Assembly: GCA_011364985.1 (NCBI GenBank)
Contig: RDOC01000004.1
Span: 124,001 to 188,000, forward strand
Direction: 5' to 3'
Length of the DNA stretch: 64,000 bases
DNA from: Candidatus Thorarchaeota archaeon
Lineage (GTDB): Archaea; Asgardarchaeota; Thorarchaeia; Thorarchaeales; Thorarchaeaceae
Below are positions 22,081-30,849 of the stretch, piece by piece. A model generated the notes under the pieces. It ran no database searches. It was not told the DNA's origin and saw nothing but the letters and a program-made list of their open reading frames with translations. Both the position numbers and the translations under genes were made by a program. Position 1 is the first letter of the stretch. Every line of letters starts with the position of its first letter.

Positions 22081-22512
22081 TTACTCTGAGTTGTCCGGCC
22101 AGCTCTCCAACAAGAACTTTCTGGTTTGATTGTACCACTCCTCAAGCTGAGCGAGTACTTGATCTCTGACCTCTGTGGAAGACACAGCGCTATACACGTA
22201 GTAATAGCCGCCACGGTCGAATGTCCTTTCCTCCTGTTCGACAAGGCCTTTCTGGCACAGCTTTTTCAGCACACGTTGAACAGTACTTCTATCTCGGCCG
22301 ACCTTTGATGCAATCTCTTTCACCGTCAGCGGCCCAGACATAAGCGAAAAGAGAGCATCAATCTCAGTACTCCTAAGACCAAAAGCACAGCAAAGGAGAT
22401 CCGATGGTTTATCAAACCCTTTCTCAAACAAGCCCACCAAGGCACTTCTAGTTGTCATTCCAAATATAAAGCCAGAAGATTCGCCAGATAAGGGTTGTGC
22501 AATGGCTTGCAC
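22081..22512 (-). CDS. TrmB-like winged-helix regulator
   Basis: A 143-residue regulator with a winged helix at residues about 45-100 (LRSTEIDALFSLMSGPLTVK, then IASKVGRDRSTVQRVLKKLC), which matches the TrmB/MarR-like fold. The wing has a hydrophobic tyrosine-rich strand (GGYYYVYSAV). A C-terminal helix (VLAQLEEWYNQTRKFLLE) probably dimerises. No sugar-binding TrmB domain follows. It is first in the operon with the S component and hypB and may regulate it. Confidence 0.75.
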   Translation of the reverse strand: MQAIAQPLSGESSGFIFGMTTRSALVGLFEKGFDKPSDLLCCAFGLRSTEIDALFSLMSGPLTVKEIASKVGRDRSTVQRVLKKLCQKGLVEQEERTFDRGGYYYVYSAVSSTEVRDQVLAQLEEWYNQTRKFLLESWPDNSE

Positions 22513-22579
22513 ACTCGAATGGGCATAATACTGGCCTTCAAAAGATATGAAGTCAATAGCTGGATGGGTGCAAATCTAA

Positions 22580-23029
22580 ATGGACTTCAGCGCTCTAAGA
22601 GACGAGATGACTAGAAATCCTTGGGAAAGAACAGAAAGCGAAGAAAGACCATTGCAACCGGTCAATCTGGCTCCATTGAAAGGGGTTATTGAGACTGACG
22701 CAGTCAGATCCAAGGTTCTCAGAGTCCTAATCGAAGATGGTACTTGGGTCACCACTGCGGATCTTCTAAAAGAGGCACGAAAGGAGAGACCAATTCTAGG
22801 TGCAGTTTCTATTGGGACGATTCTCAACGGTTTAAACAACTTGGTGGCCTCGCGACTGATTCTTAGCAGAACCTCTTCAGCCGCAGGTACAGACTGGGCA
22901 GAGTGGAGGATAAATCCAGATTTGCTTAAACCAACAAGGAAGCTGCTGCAAATGCTGACCAGACCTAAATTCGAAAAGATGCTCCTTAGCAAGAATCAAT
23001 CAGAGGAAATTGGTGAGGTCAGGGAATAA
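22580..23029 (+). CDS. Winged-helix DNA-binding protein, hypothetical
   Basis: A 149-residue soluble protein with a likely winged helix at residues about 40-105 (AVRSKVLRVLIEDGTWVTTA, then VSIGTILNGLNNLVASRLIL). The C-terminal helix is basic. It is divergent from the TrmB-like regulator (67 bases apart). It is followed 37 bases later by a membrane S-component-like gene on the same strand, which it could regulate. No named family is recognised. Confidence 0.6.
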   Translation: MDFSALRDEMTRNPWERTESEERPLQPVNLAPLKGVIETDAVRSKVLRVLIEDGTWVTTADLLKEARKERPILGAVSIGTILNGLNNLVASRLILSRTSSAAGTDWAEWRINPDLLKPTRKLLQMLTRPKFEKMLLSKNQSEEIGEVRE

Positions 23030-23066
23030 TAACGATGTATACTCAATATTGAGTAGCTAGAATTAG

Positions 23067-23822
23067 ATGAGTAGACTTATTAGGATGTGTTTGGGCGGAA
23101 GACCCATGCAGCATCAGAATAAGAACGAGGTGTCCCCCTCTACGGTTCGTGAGGGGAATGATGAAAATGAAATGGAAATGGAGATGCTTGGCATATCCAA
23201 GAGCAGCGAGAAAGTGAAAAAGGTGGCTGTAGCAGCCATTATGGCATCTCTTTCTGTGGCGGTAACGCCAATCGCCGCAGGCATCCCCAGAATCCCAGGA
23301 TTTGGAATTGCTATATTCGACCCAATCTCGCTCTTCTGGATGATTGCCTTTCTGATTGGAGGATTTTGGGTGGGACTTGTCAGCATGATAACGGGAGCAA
23401 TTATGTTGAACTTCTTCGACCCAACGCCCATTTTTGGGCCACTTCTGAAGTTCCTTGCAACGTTTCCGATGGTAGTACTACCATGGCTTGCAGTTCGCAA
23501 GACTGGAGATAAAAGGCATAGTCGACTTCTATCCGTTGCTGCGAAGGTTGCTCAACGAAAGGAGCCCTCCCATCAAGGGGGAATCATTCTATCTGGGGAA
23601 CGTGTTTTTGGTGCTTTGATGATGGTCTCCTATTTGATCAGAATCTCAATGATGGTTCCAGTAAATCTTGTCGTTGTTCCCTTCATATGGGGTGTGACTG
23701 ATGCGGGTTTCATCATCACCTATACTCTCATTCTAAACACCCTTCAGAGCTTCTGGGATGCTTTGATTCCATTCATCGTGGTTCATCGAACCCCAGTATT
23801 CAGGAATTATGGTATGTGGTAG
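23067..23822 (+). CDS. ECF transporter S component-like membrane protein
   Basis: A 251-residue protein with a hydrophilic N-terminus (to about residue 50) and then five or six membrane segments. These begin VAVAAIMASLSVAVTPIAAG and continue LFWMIAFLIGGFWVGLVSMI and FLATFPMVVLPWLAV. The AVAAIMASLSVA opening followed by a Gly/Phe-rich loop is typical of S components of ECF transporters. A loop of about 45 residues (TGDKRHSRLLSVAAKVAQRK region) is unusual for the family. The start may be ATG 23067 or ATG 23106. The substrate is unknown. Confidence 0.6.
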   Translation: MSRLIRMCLGGRPMQHQNKNEVSPSTVREGNDENEMEMEMLGISKSSEKVKKVAVAAIMASLSVAVTPIAAGIPRIPGFGIAIFDPISLFWMIAFLIGGFWVGLVSMITGAIMLNFFDPTPIFGPLLKFLATFPMVVLPWLAVRKTGDKRHSRLLSVAAKVAQRKEPSHQGGIILSGERVFGALMMVSYLIRISMMVPVNLVVVPFIWGVTDAGFIITYTLILNTLQSFWDALIPFIVVHRTPVFRNYGMW

Positions 23823-23914
23823 ATCTCCAGCAGAAGTACTCGCGGAGAAGAGGGAATCCTAGAAACCGCTATATGCGTCACACCGTATGGTGACCCAATC
23901 TGGAATGAGAAACA

Positions 23915-24733
23915 ATGCGAAGATGCGAATATTGTGACAGTCCAGTTCCCGCAGATGCAACTGTCTGTCCAGTTTGCAAGGAGAAAATTGCTCAGGAGGC
24001 CCTAGAACGCATTCTTCCGCTCTTGAAAAGGCCTGATGCGCCAGATGTTCGAGAAATGGGTATCCTTGAACGTACATGGAATGTGATTAGAAGACCTGGG
24101 GCGGCCTTTCGTGACATCGGGCAGCGGCCAGATGCAGCAGGACCGCTTTTGGTAGTACTTGCTAATGCACTAATTGTTGCAGGGTTGTTTCTCGCGCTAT
24201 CATCGAAGTTTTACAGCCGGGTCCTTGTAAATGCTACCACAGGCACATATGCAGACATCAGCATCATCTTCCTTGACGGTGGCTCTTCGGTATTAATAGC
24301 AGCTCTCGTATCGATTCTTCCAAACATAATGCTAGGTATGCTCTATCTCTTTGTTGGCAGTGCTTTTGCTCATTTGGCCTTCAGAATAACAGGGGGAACA
24401 GGGAGCAAGATGAAAACGCTTTCTGTTGTTGGTTATAGCATGATTCCCGTGGTTCTATTTCGGCTTATTGCCTTGGCTCTTGTATTCGTTGCAACTCTAC
24501 CCATTCAGGTATCAGGTATTGGAGACCCTAACATCCCAGAAATCATCGCCTCATTGTATTCTTCTAGTACTTGGATGATGATTGATTACATAACGGTAGC
24601 GGCCTTCTTCTGGACAGGATTCCTTTTGATATTTGGAATCAGAGAAGCGCATGATACATCAACGTCCTGGGCGTTCTTGGTTGCACTAGGATGTATGATT
24701 GTCCTCATCTGGACCTTTTGGCAGGTTCATTAG
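23915..24733 (+). CDS. Yip1-domain membrane protein with N-terminal zinc ribbon
   Basis: A 272-residue protein. The N-terminus is a zinc ribbon (CEYCDSPVPADATVCPVC). It is followed by the Yip1-like opening IRRPGAAFRDIGQRPDAAGP and five membrane helices between about residues 75 and 270. In eukaryotes Yip1-domain proteins act in Rab-dependent vesicle trafficking. Prokaryotic members are common and of unknown role, so no trafficking function should be assumed. The start is ATG. The stop overlaps that of the convergent prenyltransferase gene by four bases. Confidence 0.75.
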   Translation: MRRCEYCDSPVPADATVCPVCKEKIAQEALERILPLLKRPDAPDVREMGILERTWNVIRRPGAAFRDIGQRPDAAGPLLVVLANALIVAGLFLALSSKFYSRVLVNATTGTYADISIIFLDGGSSVLIAALVSILPNIMLGMLYLFVGSAFAHLAFRITGGTGSKMKTLSVVGYSMIPVVLFRLIALALVFVATLPIQVSGIGDPNIPEIIASLYSSSTWMMIDYITVAAFFWTGFLLIFGIREAHDTSTSWAFLVALGCMIVLIWTFWQVH

Positions 24734-25719
24734 ATTGCGAGGATTATGTCAAACAAAGGAATCGCAACAAATGCAACTAGACCGATAAGAGCACCAATCT
24801 TGTCAAGTGTACTGCCGATGAGAAGTCGCTTTGCGTCTGTGGGTCCTGTCAAGGGGGCGATACCAGCCCCTGTGACAACGACACAACCTGATATTAGTAG
24901 GGGCCAAAGAACCCAGTTGGCAAATCCAAGCAACCACACAGAAGCAAAGCAAATCACGCCTACGGCATTTAGGAGAGCCGCAATAAAAGCAGCTGTTTCG
25001 TGACCATAAACCCGAGCGATTGTTCTCACATCACGAATAGCATCACCCTTCACATCCTCTGCACCCTTGATTGTCTCTCTGGCTTGAAGAATCATGAAAG
25101 CTGTCAGAAAGAACAGCCATACTGGCAAAGGAATTACAAATGCTCGGGTAATGCCTCCGGCAACTTCTCCATATACTACGGAGCCATAGACTATCCCGAA
25201 GGCAAAAGAAAAAGCAACCATGATATTGCCTGCAAGTCCAAGTGATTTTACTTTTGCAGCATAAGCGTAAGCAATAGCTACAAACACTATCACTACAAAC
25301 AGGCTAACATATCTTCCTTGCGTCAGATTGACTGCAATACCAAGCCACGAGAAGAATACACCAATAATGACCCAGAATGTAACATAATACCAAGCCTGCT
25401 TAATCGTCATTCTTCCGCTTGGTAAGGCACGATGGGGTCTGTTTATTCTGTCAATCTCTATGTCATAAATATCATTCACAATATTGCCGCCAGCAGCAAC
25501 TGCGAAATATGTGATATAGGAGTATATGAAGAGATCAAGAAAATCCCATAGGCTTGTGGTTAGAGGGAATAGCTTGAATCCCATCGCGATTCCAGCTATT
25601 ACTGTAAGACCACCGATGAAGCAGTTTTGCGGTCGGATAATTGTCAGGAACGCCTTTGCATCAAAACGGGGTTCCTCAGGCTGTATCCTTGGCTCAGTCA
25701 TCGCAGAACATTCCTCCAC
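24730..25719 (-). CDS. ubiA: UbiA-family prenyltransferase, probable digeranylgeranylglyceryl phosphate synthase
   Basis: A 329-residue UbiA-superfamily membrane enzyme with about eight helices. The first Asp-rich motif is NIVNDIYDIEIDRINRPHRA and the second is DVKGDAIRDVRTIARVYG. Archaeal proteins of this type transfer the second geranylgeranyl group to geranylgeranylglyceryl phosphate in membrane ether-lipid synthesis. Protein length and RPHRALPSG motif fit that role, though a menaquinone or heme prenyltransferase cannot be excluded. Start candidates are M1 or M7 (MTEPRIQ); the latter is the likelier. Monocistronic. Confidence 0.85.
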   Translation of the reverse strand: MEECSAMTEPRIQPEEPRFDAKAFLTIIRPQNCFIGGLTVIAGIAMGFKLFPLTTSLWDFLDLFIYSYITYFAVAAGGNIVNDIYDIEIDRINRPHRALPSGRMTIKQAWYYVTFWVIIGVFFSWLGIAVNLTQGRYVSLFVVIVFVAIAYAYAAKVKSLGLAGNIMVAFSFAFGIVYGSVVYGEVAGGITRAFVIPLPVWLFFLTAFMILQARETIKGAEDVKGDAIRDVRTIARVYGHETAAFIAALLNAVGVICFASVWLLGFANWVLWPLLISGCVVVTGAGIAPLTGPTDAKRLLIGSTLDKIGALIGLVAFVAIPLFDIILAI

Positions 25720-25821
25720 TATGTTCCCACGCTCAGCTGCGATTAAAGACTTCCGTTAAACATTGGAATAACCCAATGACTCTTATCTCAGTCAATTCTC
25801 GACCATATCATGTGAGCTGCA

Positions 25822-26328
25822 ATGTTCGAAGACTTACCACGTGAAACTCTTTTGAAATTGATTGATGCCTACGCCAAGGCCTGGCAGGCAATGGATGGGG
25901 CATACTTCCTTGCCCTTGAGAAGAAGTATGGGATAAATGTAGCAATAGAGATGGATGAAGAAGCCTGGCGTATCTTCTCTCCTATTGAGGCAAAGAGAAT
26001 CATGAGAGAGTTCGGAATCCCGGAGAATGGAGGACTCGAGGCATTAGAGAAAGCATTGAACTTCAGAGTTTATGCTGCACTTAACACTCAGTCAGCAGAA
26101 TATGTAGATGAGAACAAGCTCATCTTCAAGATGCATGAGTGCAGAGTGCAGGTGGCGAGGAACAGGAAGGGTCTTCCCGATTTCCCATGCAAGTCAGTGG
26201 GCCTGATCGAATATGAGGAGTTTGCGAAGACCTTAGATCCCCGCATTAGGACACGATGCATTAGCTGCCCTCCAGATCCTCACCCCCCAGACTATTATTG
26301 TGCATGGGAGTTCACGTTGGAGAAGTGA
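25822..26328 (+). CDS. Conserved hypothetical protein (DUF6125-like)
   Basis: A 168-residue soluble protein with an N-terminal helix (ETLLKLIDAYAKAWQAMDGA) followed by FLALEKKYGINVAIEMDEEA. Its C-terminus contains four Cys, including RCISCPPDPHPPDYYCAWEF. This pattern is found in the archaeal and deltaproteobacterial DUF6125 group, whose function is unknown. The Cys residues could bind metal. The start is ATG. It is followed directly by a TIM-barrel gene. Confidence 0.6.
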   Translation: MFEDLPRETLLKLIDAYAKAWQAMDGAYFLALEKKYGINVAIEMDEEAWRIFSPIEAKRIMREFGIPENGGLEALEKALNFRVYAALNTQSAEYVDENKLIFKMHECRVQVARNRKGLPDFPCKSVGLIEYEEFAKTLDPRIRTRCISCPPDPHPPDYYCAWEFTLEK

Positions 26329-26333
26329 AATAA

Positions 26334-27176
26334 CTGGACTCTATTAGGTTTGGACCAGCTGGGTATCCGGAAGAAGCAAAAGGGAATGTAAAACGTGTAT
26401 TTGAAATTCTAAAAGAAGCCGAATTGAACGCCTTGGAATATGCTGCAGTGTATGGCCTCAGAGTGAGTGAAAAAAAAGCCCACGAGATTGGGAGACTTGC
26501 AAGAAAGTATGGGATTGCAATGAGTATGCATGCAGCATATTATATCAGTCTAGTTTCAAAAGACCTAGCTGTAAGGAAACGTTCAAGAGAGAGGCTTGTG
26601 AAGGCGCTCAGATTTGCTCCCTTAATGGAAGTCAAGAGAATTGTTTTCCATTCTGGAGGCTATAGCGGACATAGTCCGCAGGAAGCATATGCAGCTGTAA
26701 GAGATGCCTTAATCGATGTCTGGGAAACTGCCGGACGAGAATCAGGAGATGCAATCCTCATGCCAGAAATTGCTGGAAAAATCAGGGCCTTTGGGTCTGT
26801 GGAAGAACTGATCAGTCTGTCTCAAGAGGTAGACCACGTGCTCCCTACCATAGATTGGGCTCATCTCTATGCAAGATCCCAAGGTAAAATATGTGATAGA
26901 CCACAGTTCCTTCAAGTTCTGGAAGCCTTCGAGAAGGCTCTCGGAAAAGAGTTTACAGACAATATGCATTTCCATGTGAGTGGGATTACGTTCACAGAGA
27001 GAGGAGAGAAGGAACATAGACCATTAGGTGGAAGATGGGGACCCGATATCTTGCCACTAATGGACATCGTTAGAGAAATTGGCTACAAGCCCACGTTCAT
27101 ATCTGAAACACCACCTCCGCTAACCGGTGCTCTTTATGCCAAGTTCCTGCTTCACGAGCTGGAGAGAATCAAATGA
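26334..27176 (+). CDS. AP-endonuclease-2-like TIM-barrel protein (endonuclease IV family), CTG start
   Basis: A 280-residue xylose-isomerase-like TIM barrel of the endonuclease IV type. The metal-ligand pattern is present: MHAAYYIS (His), VFHSGGY (His), MPEIAGK (Glu), TIDWAHLY (Asp, His), MHFHVSG (His) and FISETP (Glu). The first barrel strand, DSIRFGPAGYP, lies upstream of the first TTG (26424). An in-frame TAA at 26331-26333 leaves CTG at 26334 as the likely start, five bases after a GTGA that overlaps the previous gene's stop. Activity on abasic DNA is plausible but could differ. Its end overlaps the next gene. Confidence 0.8.
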   Translation: MDSIRFGPAGYPEEAKGNVKRVFEILKEAELNALEYAAVYGLRVSEKKAHEIGRLARKYGIAMSMHAAYYISLVSKDLAVRKRSRERLVKALRFAPLMEVKRIVFHSGGYSGHSPQEAYAAVRDALIDVWETAGRESGDAILMPEIAGKIRAFGSVEELISLSQEVDHVLPTIDWAHLYARSQGKICDRPQFLQVLEAFEKALGKEFTDNMHFHVSGITFTERGEKEHRPLGGRWGPDILPLMDIVREIGYKPTFISETPPPLTGALYAKFLLHELERIK

Positions 27177-28516
27177 CGAGATACGTGTTTGTTCTGGGAA
27201 AGAATTGGATGCTTGGAATTGCAGAACTGATAGTCTACCTTCGAGATAGGAATCTTGCCAAGGAAGTCCTTGACTACACTAGAACCACGGCCATTGTTGA
27301 TATTCAAGAAGACCTGAAGGATGTGGAATTGATAGACGTCCTTGGTGCGTTGGGAGGATCATTCAAGATTGCCAGAGTTGTCTCTGTCTATGACAGAATA
27401 CTACTGGAGGAAGCATTTCCAGCGAAGGGCAAGGTTCAGAAGCAGGCACGGGCACTACTTCAGCAAGTTCCGTGGGCAAAGAAGACTTGGAAAAATGTAA
27501 AGAACAAGAAGGTCAAATTTGCAGTAAGTACATATTCAACATATGCCAAACAAACCACTATAGACCTTCGCAAACTCACGATGGGATTCAATGAGTGGAC
27601 AAAACAGCAGCTAATCAGAATGGGAGCAAGAAAGGTGATTTACTATGTTTATGAAGGTCCTGACAAGAGAGGAGCAAAGAGACCTAATGTAGCGCTATGG
27701 CCAAAATCTATTGCCAGACATGGCCTCCTAAGTCCTCCAAATGCTGAAATAATCATGGCTATTGCGGAGTCTTCCGTCTATGTGGCAAAAACGATTGGGG
27801 TTTATGATGCCCAGCTTCAGAGATACAGAGATGAATCACGACCGTATATTTCAGAAGAGGTTAGTACCAGTCCCAAACTCTGCAGAGCTCTGCTGAATTT
27901 CGCGGGAACACGAACGGGAGACACTATTCTTGACCCGTTCTGCGGTTCCGGAACGCTACTGATGGAAGCAGCACTCCTAGGAATGAAGTGCGTGGGCGTT
28001 GACATTGATGCCAATGCCGCCAATGGAGCCAAGCAGAATCTGAGATGGCTCAGTAGAGACCTAGGAGAAAGAATGAGCTTCAAGATCGTTAAGGGTGACT
28101 CTCAACAGATTGACGAACTCATCACCGAGAAGATCGATGCTGTTGCTTCTGAACCAGAATTAGGACCAGTGCATAAAGATAGACCGACGAAAGAAGAAGC
28201 AGTACGCCATATTTCGGAGCTGACTCAGCTCTACAGAACGGTTCTGTTGAAGATAGGTAAGATACTGCGATCTGAGGGCAGAATAGGAATGACTATTCCA
28301 GTTATTAATTCAAAAGACGGACAACTCTCCATAGACCTTGAAGAAATGACCGCCGGAACGGAGTTTCACGTTCTCATGATGCTTCCCAAGGAGGCATTTG
28401 AGTCATCCATACCCAAGAGCAAGCAACTGAAGATTACACCTGATAGGCCCGTACTTCCAGAGAGAAAGAGAGGGCAAGTAGTGGAGCGAGGGGTAGTGAT
28501 GCTTGGAAGATACTAG
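27173..28516 (+). CDS. THUMP-domain tRNA guanosine N2-methyltransferase (Trm-G10/Trm11-like)
   Basis: A 447-residue methyltransferase with an N-terminal ferredoxin-like/THUMP region (residues about 1-170, RYVFVLGKNWMLGIAELIVY). A Rossmann SAM domain follows, with motif I DPFCGSGTLLMEAALLGMKC and a GVDIDANAANGAKQNL ribose-binding acidic strand. The usual catalytic D-P-P-Y is replaced by ASEPELGP. Trm-G10 enzymes make m2G/m2,2G at tRNA position 10. The altered motif IV leaves substrate and activity somewhat uncertain. It overlaps the previous gene by four bases (ATGA) and ends convergently at a shared CTAG. Confidence 0.78.
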   Translation: MTRYVFVLGKNWMLGIAELIVYLRDRNLAKEVLDYTRTTAIVDIQEDLKDVELIDVLGALGGSFKIARVVSVYDRILLEEAFPAKGKVQKQARALLQQVPWAKKTWKNVKNKKVKFAVSTYSTYAKQTTIDLRKLTMGFNEWTKQQLIRMGARKVIYYVYEGPDKRGAKRPNVALWPKSIARHGLLSPPNAEIIMAIAESSVYVAKTIGVYDAQLQRYRDESRPYISEEVSTSPKLCRALLNFAGTRTGDTILDPFCGSGTLLMEAALLGMKCVGVDIDANAANGAKQNLRWLSRDLGERMSFKIVKGDSQQIDELITEKIDAVASEPELGPVHKDRPTKEEAVRHISELTQLYRTVLLKIGKILRSEGRIGMTIPVINSKDGQLSIDLEEMTAGTEFHVLMMLPKEAFESSIPKSKQLKITPDRPVLPERKRGQVVERGVVMLGRY

Positions 28517-29346
28517 AACAGATGGCGTATCACATCATCAATGATTGCGTAAGTCTGAAGCCGCTGGAGGTCTGACTTGACATAAGGCATTGCTTCACCA
28601 AATATCATATCCTTGTATGCCTTCTCAGGCACGGTTTCTCGAGCAGCTTTTGTCAATACTTGCAGAATCTCTTCAAGACACACCTTCAAAGCTCTATACG
28701 GGACCGCATAGACATCAATCCCAAGTACTTCAATTCCAGCCTCATCCACAGGGACATCTACGAGGAATTCATATTCCTTTTTAAGAGGTTCCATGAGTTT
28801 CTTAACACGTCCAACCAGTGTTCGTCGAGTGGACTTGGGGACTTGCACCCGCATAATCGCTCTGTACAAATGACTGAAAACTGAGAGAGCATCCATTGAT
28901 TTTCCAGCCATTAGACTATCATCAGTTTCCTCATATTGGCTGACAATTTCATCCACAAATTCGCCGAAGTCCTTGAACGTATCTGGTTCTCCATTCCAGT
29001 GCTCAAGGACATTTGCTAGAAACTGACCCTCAGGAACCTTTTGTTTCGAGAACTCATTCAATGCGTATCGGAGAAGAAAACGCATGTGGCTTATTCTAGC
29101 ACCCTTTGAAACCACCATGACAAATAGAAGGTCGTCATTTGCTTCCCAAATGTAACGATTCGTTTCAGTGTCAACCGTTGTAAGATTCTCATTAGATGCC
29201 TTATCAATAAAGGTATGAGTTGCGCTCAGAAATGGTGCAATTAGATCCATGTCGATCTCGATGCCAGAGTAGGCACGAGCCACGAGATTCCTTCCGCTAC
29301 CTCGCTCAATAAGCCAGACTCCGTGAATACATCGTCGATCAGACAT
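28513..29346 (-). CDS. Longin-like domain protein
   Basis: A 277-residue protein whose first 110 residues look like a longin/roadblock-type profilin fold: CIHGVWLIERGSGRNLVARA, then IDMDLIAPFLSATHTFID, then NRYIWEANDDLLFVMVVSKG. These are the alternating strands and helix seen in longin domains of SNAREs, adaptins and TRAPP/Mon1-type GTPase regulators. The C-terminal 160 residues are mostly helical and unrecognised. Asgard genomes have many such proteins alongside small GTPases; no GTPase gene is in this window. The start is ATG. Confidence 0.6.
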   Translation of the reverse strand: MSDRRCIHGVWLIERGSGRNLVARAYSGIEIDMDLIAPFLSATHTFIDKASNENLTTVDTETNRYIWEANDDLLFVMVVSKGARISHMRFLLRYALNEFSKQKVPEGQFLANVLEHWNGEPDTFKDFGEFVDEIVSQYEETDDSLMAGKSMDALSVFSHLYRAIMRVQVPKSTRRTLVGRVKKLMEPLKKEYEFLVDVPVDEAGIEVLGIDVYAVPYRALKVCLEEILQVLTKAARETVPEKAYKDMIFGEAMPYVKSDLQRLQTYAIIDDVIRHLF

Positions 29347-29488
29347 TGCAATACATTACTCCTAGACATGAATCTGATACTCTGAAAAATAAGCGTTTGT
29401 CGGATGTTAGAGGGATATATTCCAATATTACTCGGAGAGAGAAAGTGATGGAGCAAGAGGACTGGATTGCCCACTCCCCTTGCTCGGT

Positions 29489-30601
29489 CTATGTTGTTGT
29501 TATGCCAAGTCGTTCAACCATTTCCTTGTAGCGGTTCCTCACGGTCACTTCCGTCACTCGAGCAGTTCGGGCAATTTCTAGCTGAGTGCGTCGCTGACCG
29601 GTGAGAATACTCGCCACATAGATCGCAGCTGCTGCCATTCCTTTGGGGTCCTTGCCTATTGTTAGCCTCTCCTCCCTAGCTTTCTCCAAGATGTCAATCG
29701 CTGCCTTCTTAGCATCTCCTGGTAGTCCCAGTTCTGTGCCAAAGCGATGGACAAACTCGACCGGGTTGCTGTGGGGAATTTTGAGATTCAGATATCGAAG
29801 AATGAGTCTTACACATAGACTCAATTCCTTACGAGTGATGTGTATCTGATCGCACACTTCTTCCAACGGTCTCGGAACCTGATGGACTCTACAGGCGAGG
29901 TACAATGAGGCAGCAATCATCCCGAGAATTGTGCGTCCACGAGTAAGACGCTTTCGAAGAGCCTTACGATAGATCACCGCCGAGGTTTCTCGAATAGAGT
30001 ACGGAATACTCAATTGCGAACTGATTCGGTGGAGCTCTGTCATTGCAACTGCAAGATTACGCTTGTCAGAGGAATGAACCTTGGTACGTATTTGCCATTT
30101 ACGTAGTCGGTGTATCTGAGCTCGTCTAGTAGACGTAAGCTTTCGTCCTGAGGCATCAACATTCTGACGACCAATGATTGTTGTAAGGCCTTGATCGAAC
30201 TTACTCCAATCAGTGGGACCACCCACTCGTTGCCTTGCGTTCTGCTCATCTGCAGTGAAGGCACGCCACTCTGGGCCCATGTCGATGGAATGATCAGAAA
30301 GAACAAGTCCACAGTTGGAGCAGATCACCTCACCACGGGTCACATCGATATAGACTTCATCAGAACTACACGTAGAACAAACGTATCGAGCTGCACCAAG
30401 CTTTGCATCCCTGGTTTTTCTAGTCTGGGCATGTTTACTGACCAGTGCGATCATCTCCCTGCAAGCCCCATCCTTTAGGGGTTTTGCAAGAGTAGTTACG
30501 GAATTAGTGCAGTACGTCCCTCCATGGCGCATGAAGAGACAAGCTACTTTCGGCGGATGCTGAGGGCAGTTCTTCTGAAAGAAGAACACATCTGCGCACA
30601 A
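29489..30601 (-). CDS. tfb: Transcription initiation factor B (TFB/TFIIB)
   Basis: TFB bridges TBP and RNA polymerase. A zinc ribbon (YVCSTCSSDEVYIDVTRGEV, then ICSNCGLVL) is followed by the B-finger region and two cyclin-fold repeats (MTELHRISSQLSIPYSIRET, and LRYLNLKIPHSNPVEFVHRF). It ends with a helix-turn-helix (TQLEIARTARVTEVTVRNRY). The longest frame begins at TTG 30601, nearly at the expected transcription start. Internal ATGs (MRHGGTY..., MIALVSKHAQ...) are as likely, so the first 50 residues are doubtful. The extra N-terminal segment has Cys and His but no obvious motif. Confidence 0.93.
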   Translation of the reverse strand: MCADVFFFQKNCPQHPPKVACLFMRHGGTYCTNSVTTLAKPLKDGACREMIALVSKHAQTRKTRDAKLGAARYVCSTCSSDEVYIDVTRGEVICSNCGLVLSDHSIDMGPEWRAFTADEQNARQRVGGPTDWSKFDQGLTTIIGRQNVDASGRKLTSTRRAQIHRLRKWQIRTKVHSSDKRNLAVAMTELHRISSQLSIPYSIRETSAVIYRKALRKRLTRGRTILGMIAASLYLACRVHQVPRPLEEVCDQIHITRKELSLCVRLILRYLNLKIPHSNPVEFVHRFGTELGLPGDAKKAAIDILEKAREERLTIGKDPKGMAAAAIYVASILTGQRRTQLEIARTARVTEVTVRNRYKEMVERLGITTT

Positions 30602-30609
30602 GGAAAAGC

Positions 30610-30617
30610 ATTATAAA
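30610..30617 (-). promoter_or_regulatory. TATA box for tfb
   Basis: The minus strand reads TTTATAAT in an AT-rich context, preceded by a purine-rich CAAAGAG that could serve as BRE. Archaeal transcription would start about 25 bases downstream, near 30587. That makes a start at TTG 30601 unlikely and favours an internal ATG for TFB. Confidence 0.5.
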
Positions 30618-30763
30618 CTCTTTGCAAATTCTTGCAATTTATTTGTGCAAATGGGCAATGAAAAGTAATTTCGGCTCGGAAGAACAACAGAAAACGACGT
30701 GGATACCAGGGAGCATAGAATATATGATTTGTCAAGCACCAAAGTGGCCGTAGCTCCGGATAG

Positions 30764-30771
30764 TATTATAA
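30764..30771 (+). promoter_or_regulatory. TATA box for argS
   Basis: TATTATAA lies about 79 bases before the argS ATG at 30850. A start of transcription near 30797 would give a leader of about 50 bases containing the GGTGA Shine-Dalgarno at 30839-30843, six bases before ATG. Confidence 0.45.
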
Positions 30772-30849
30772 CAGCACATGTAGACCTTCTTTGTACGTCA
30801 TTCAAGGGCTCATGTCAGAAGTCCGCAACATGATTCAAGGTGAATAACG

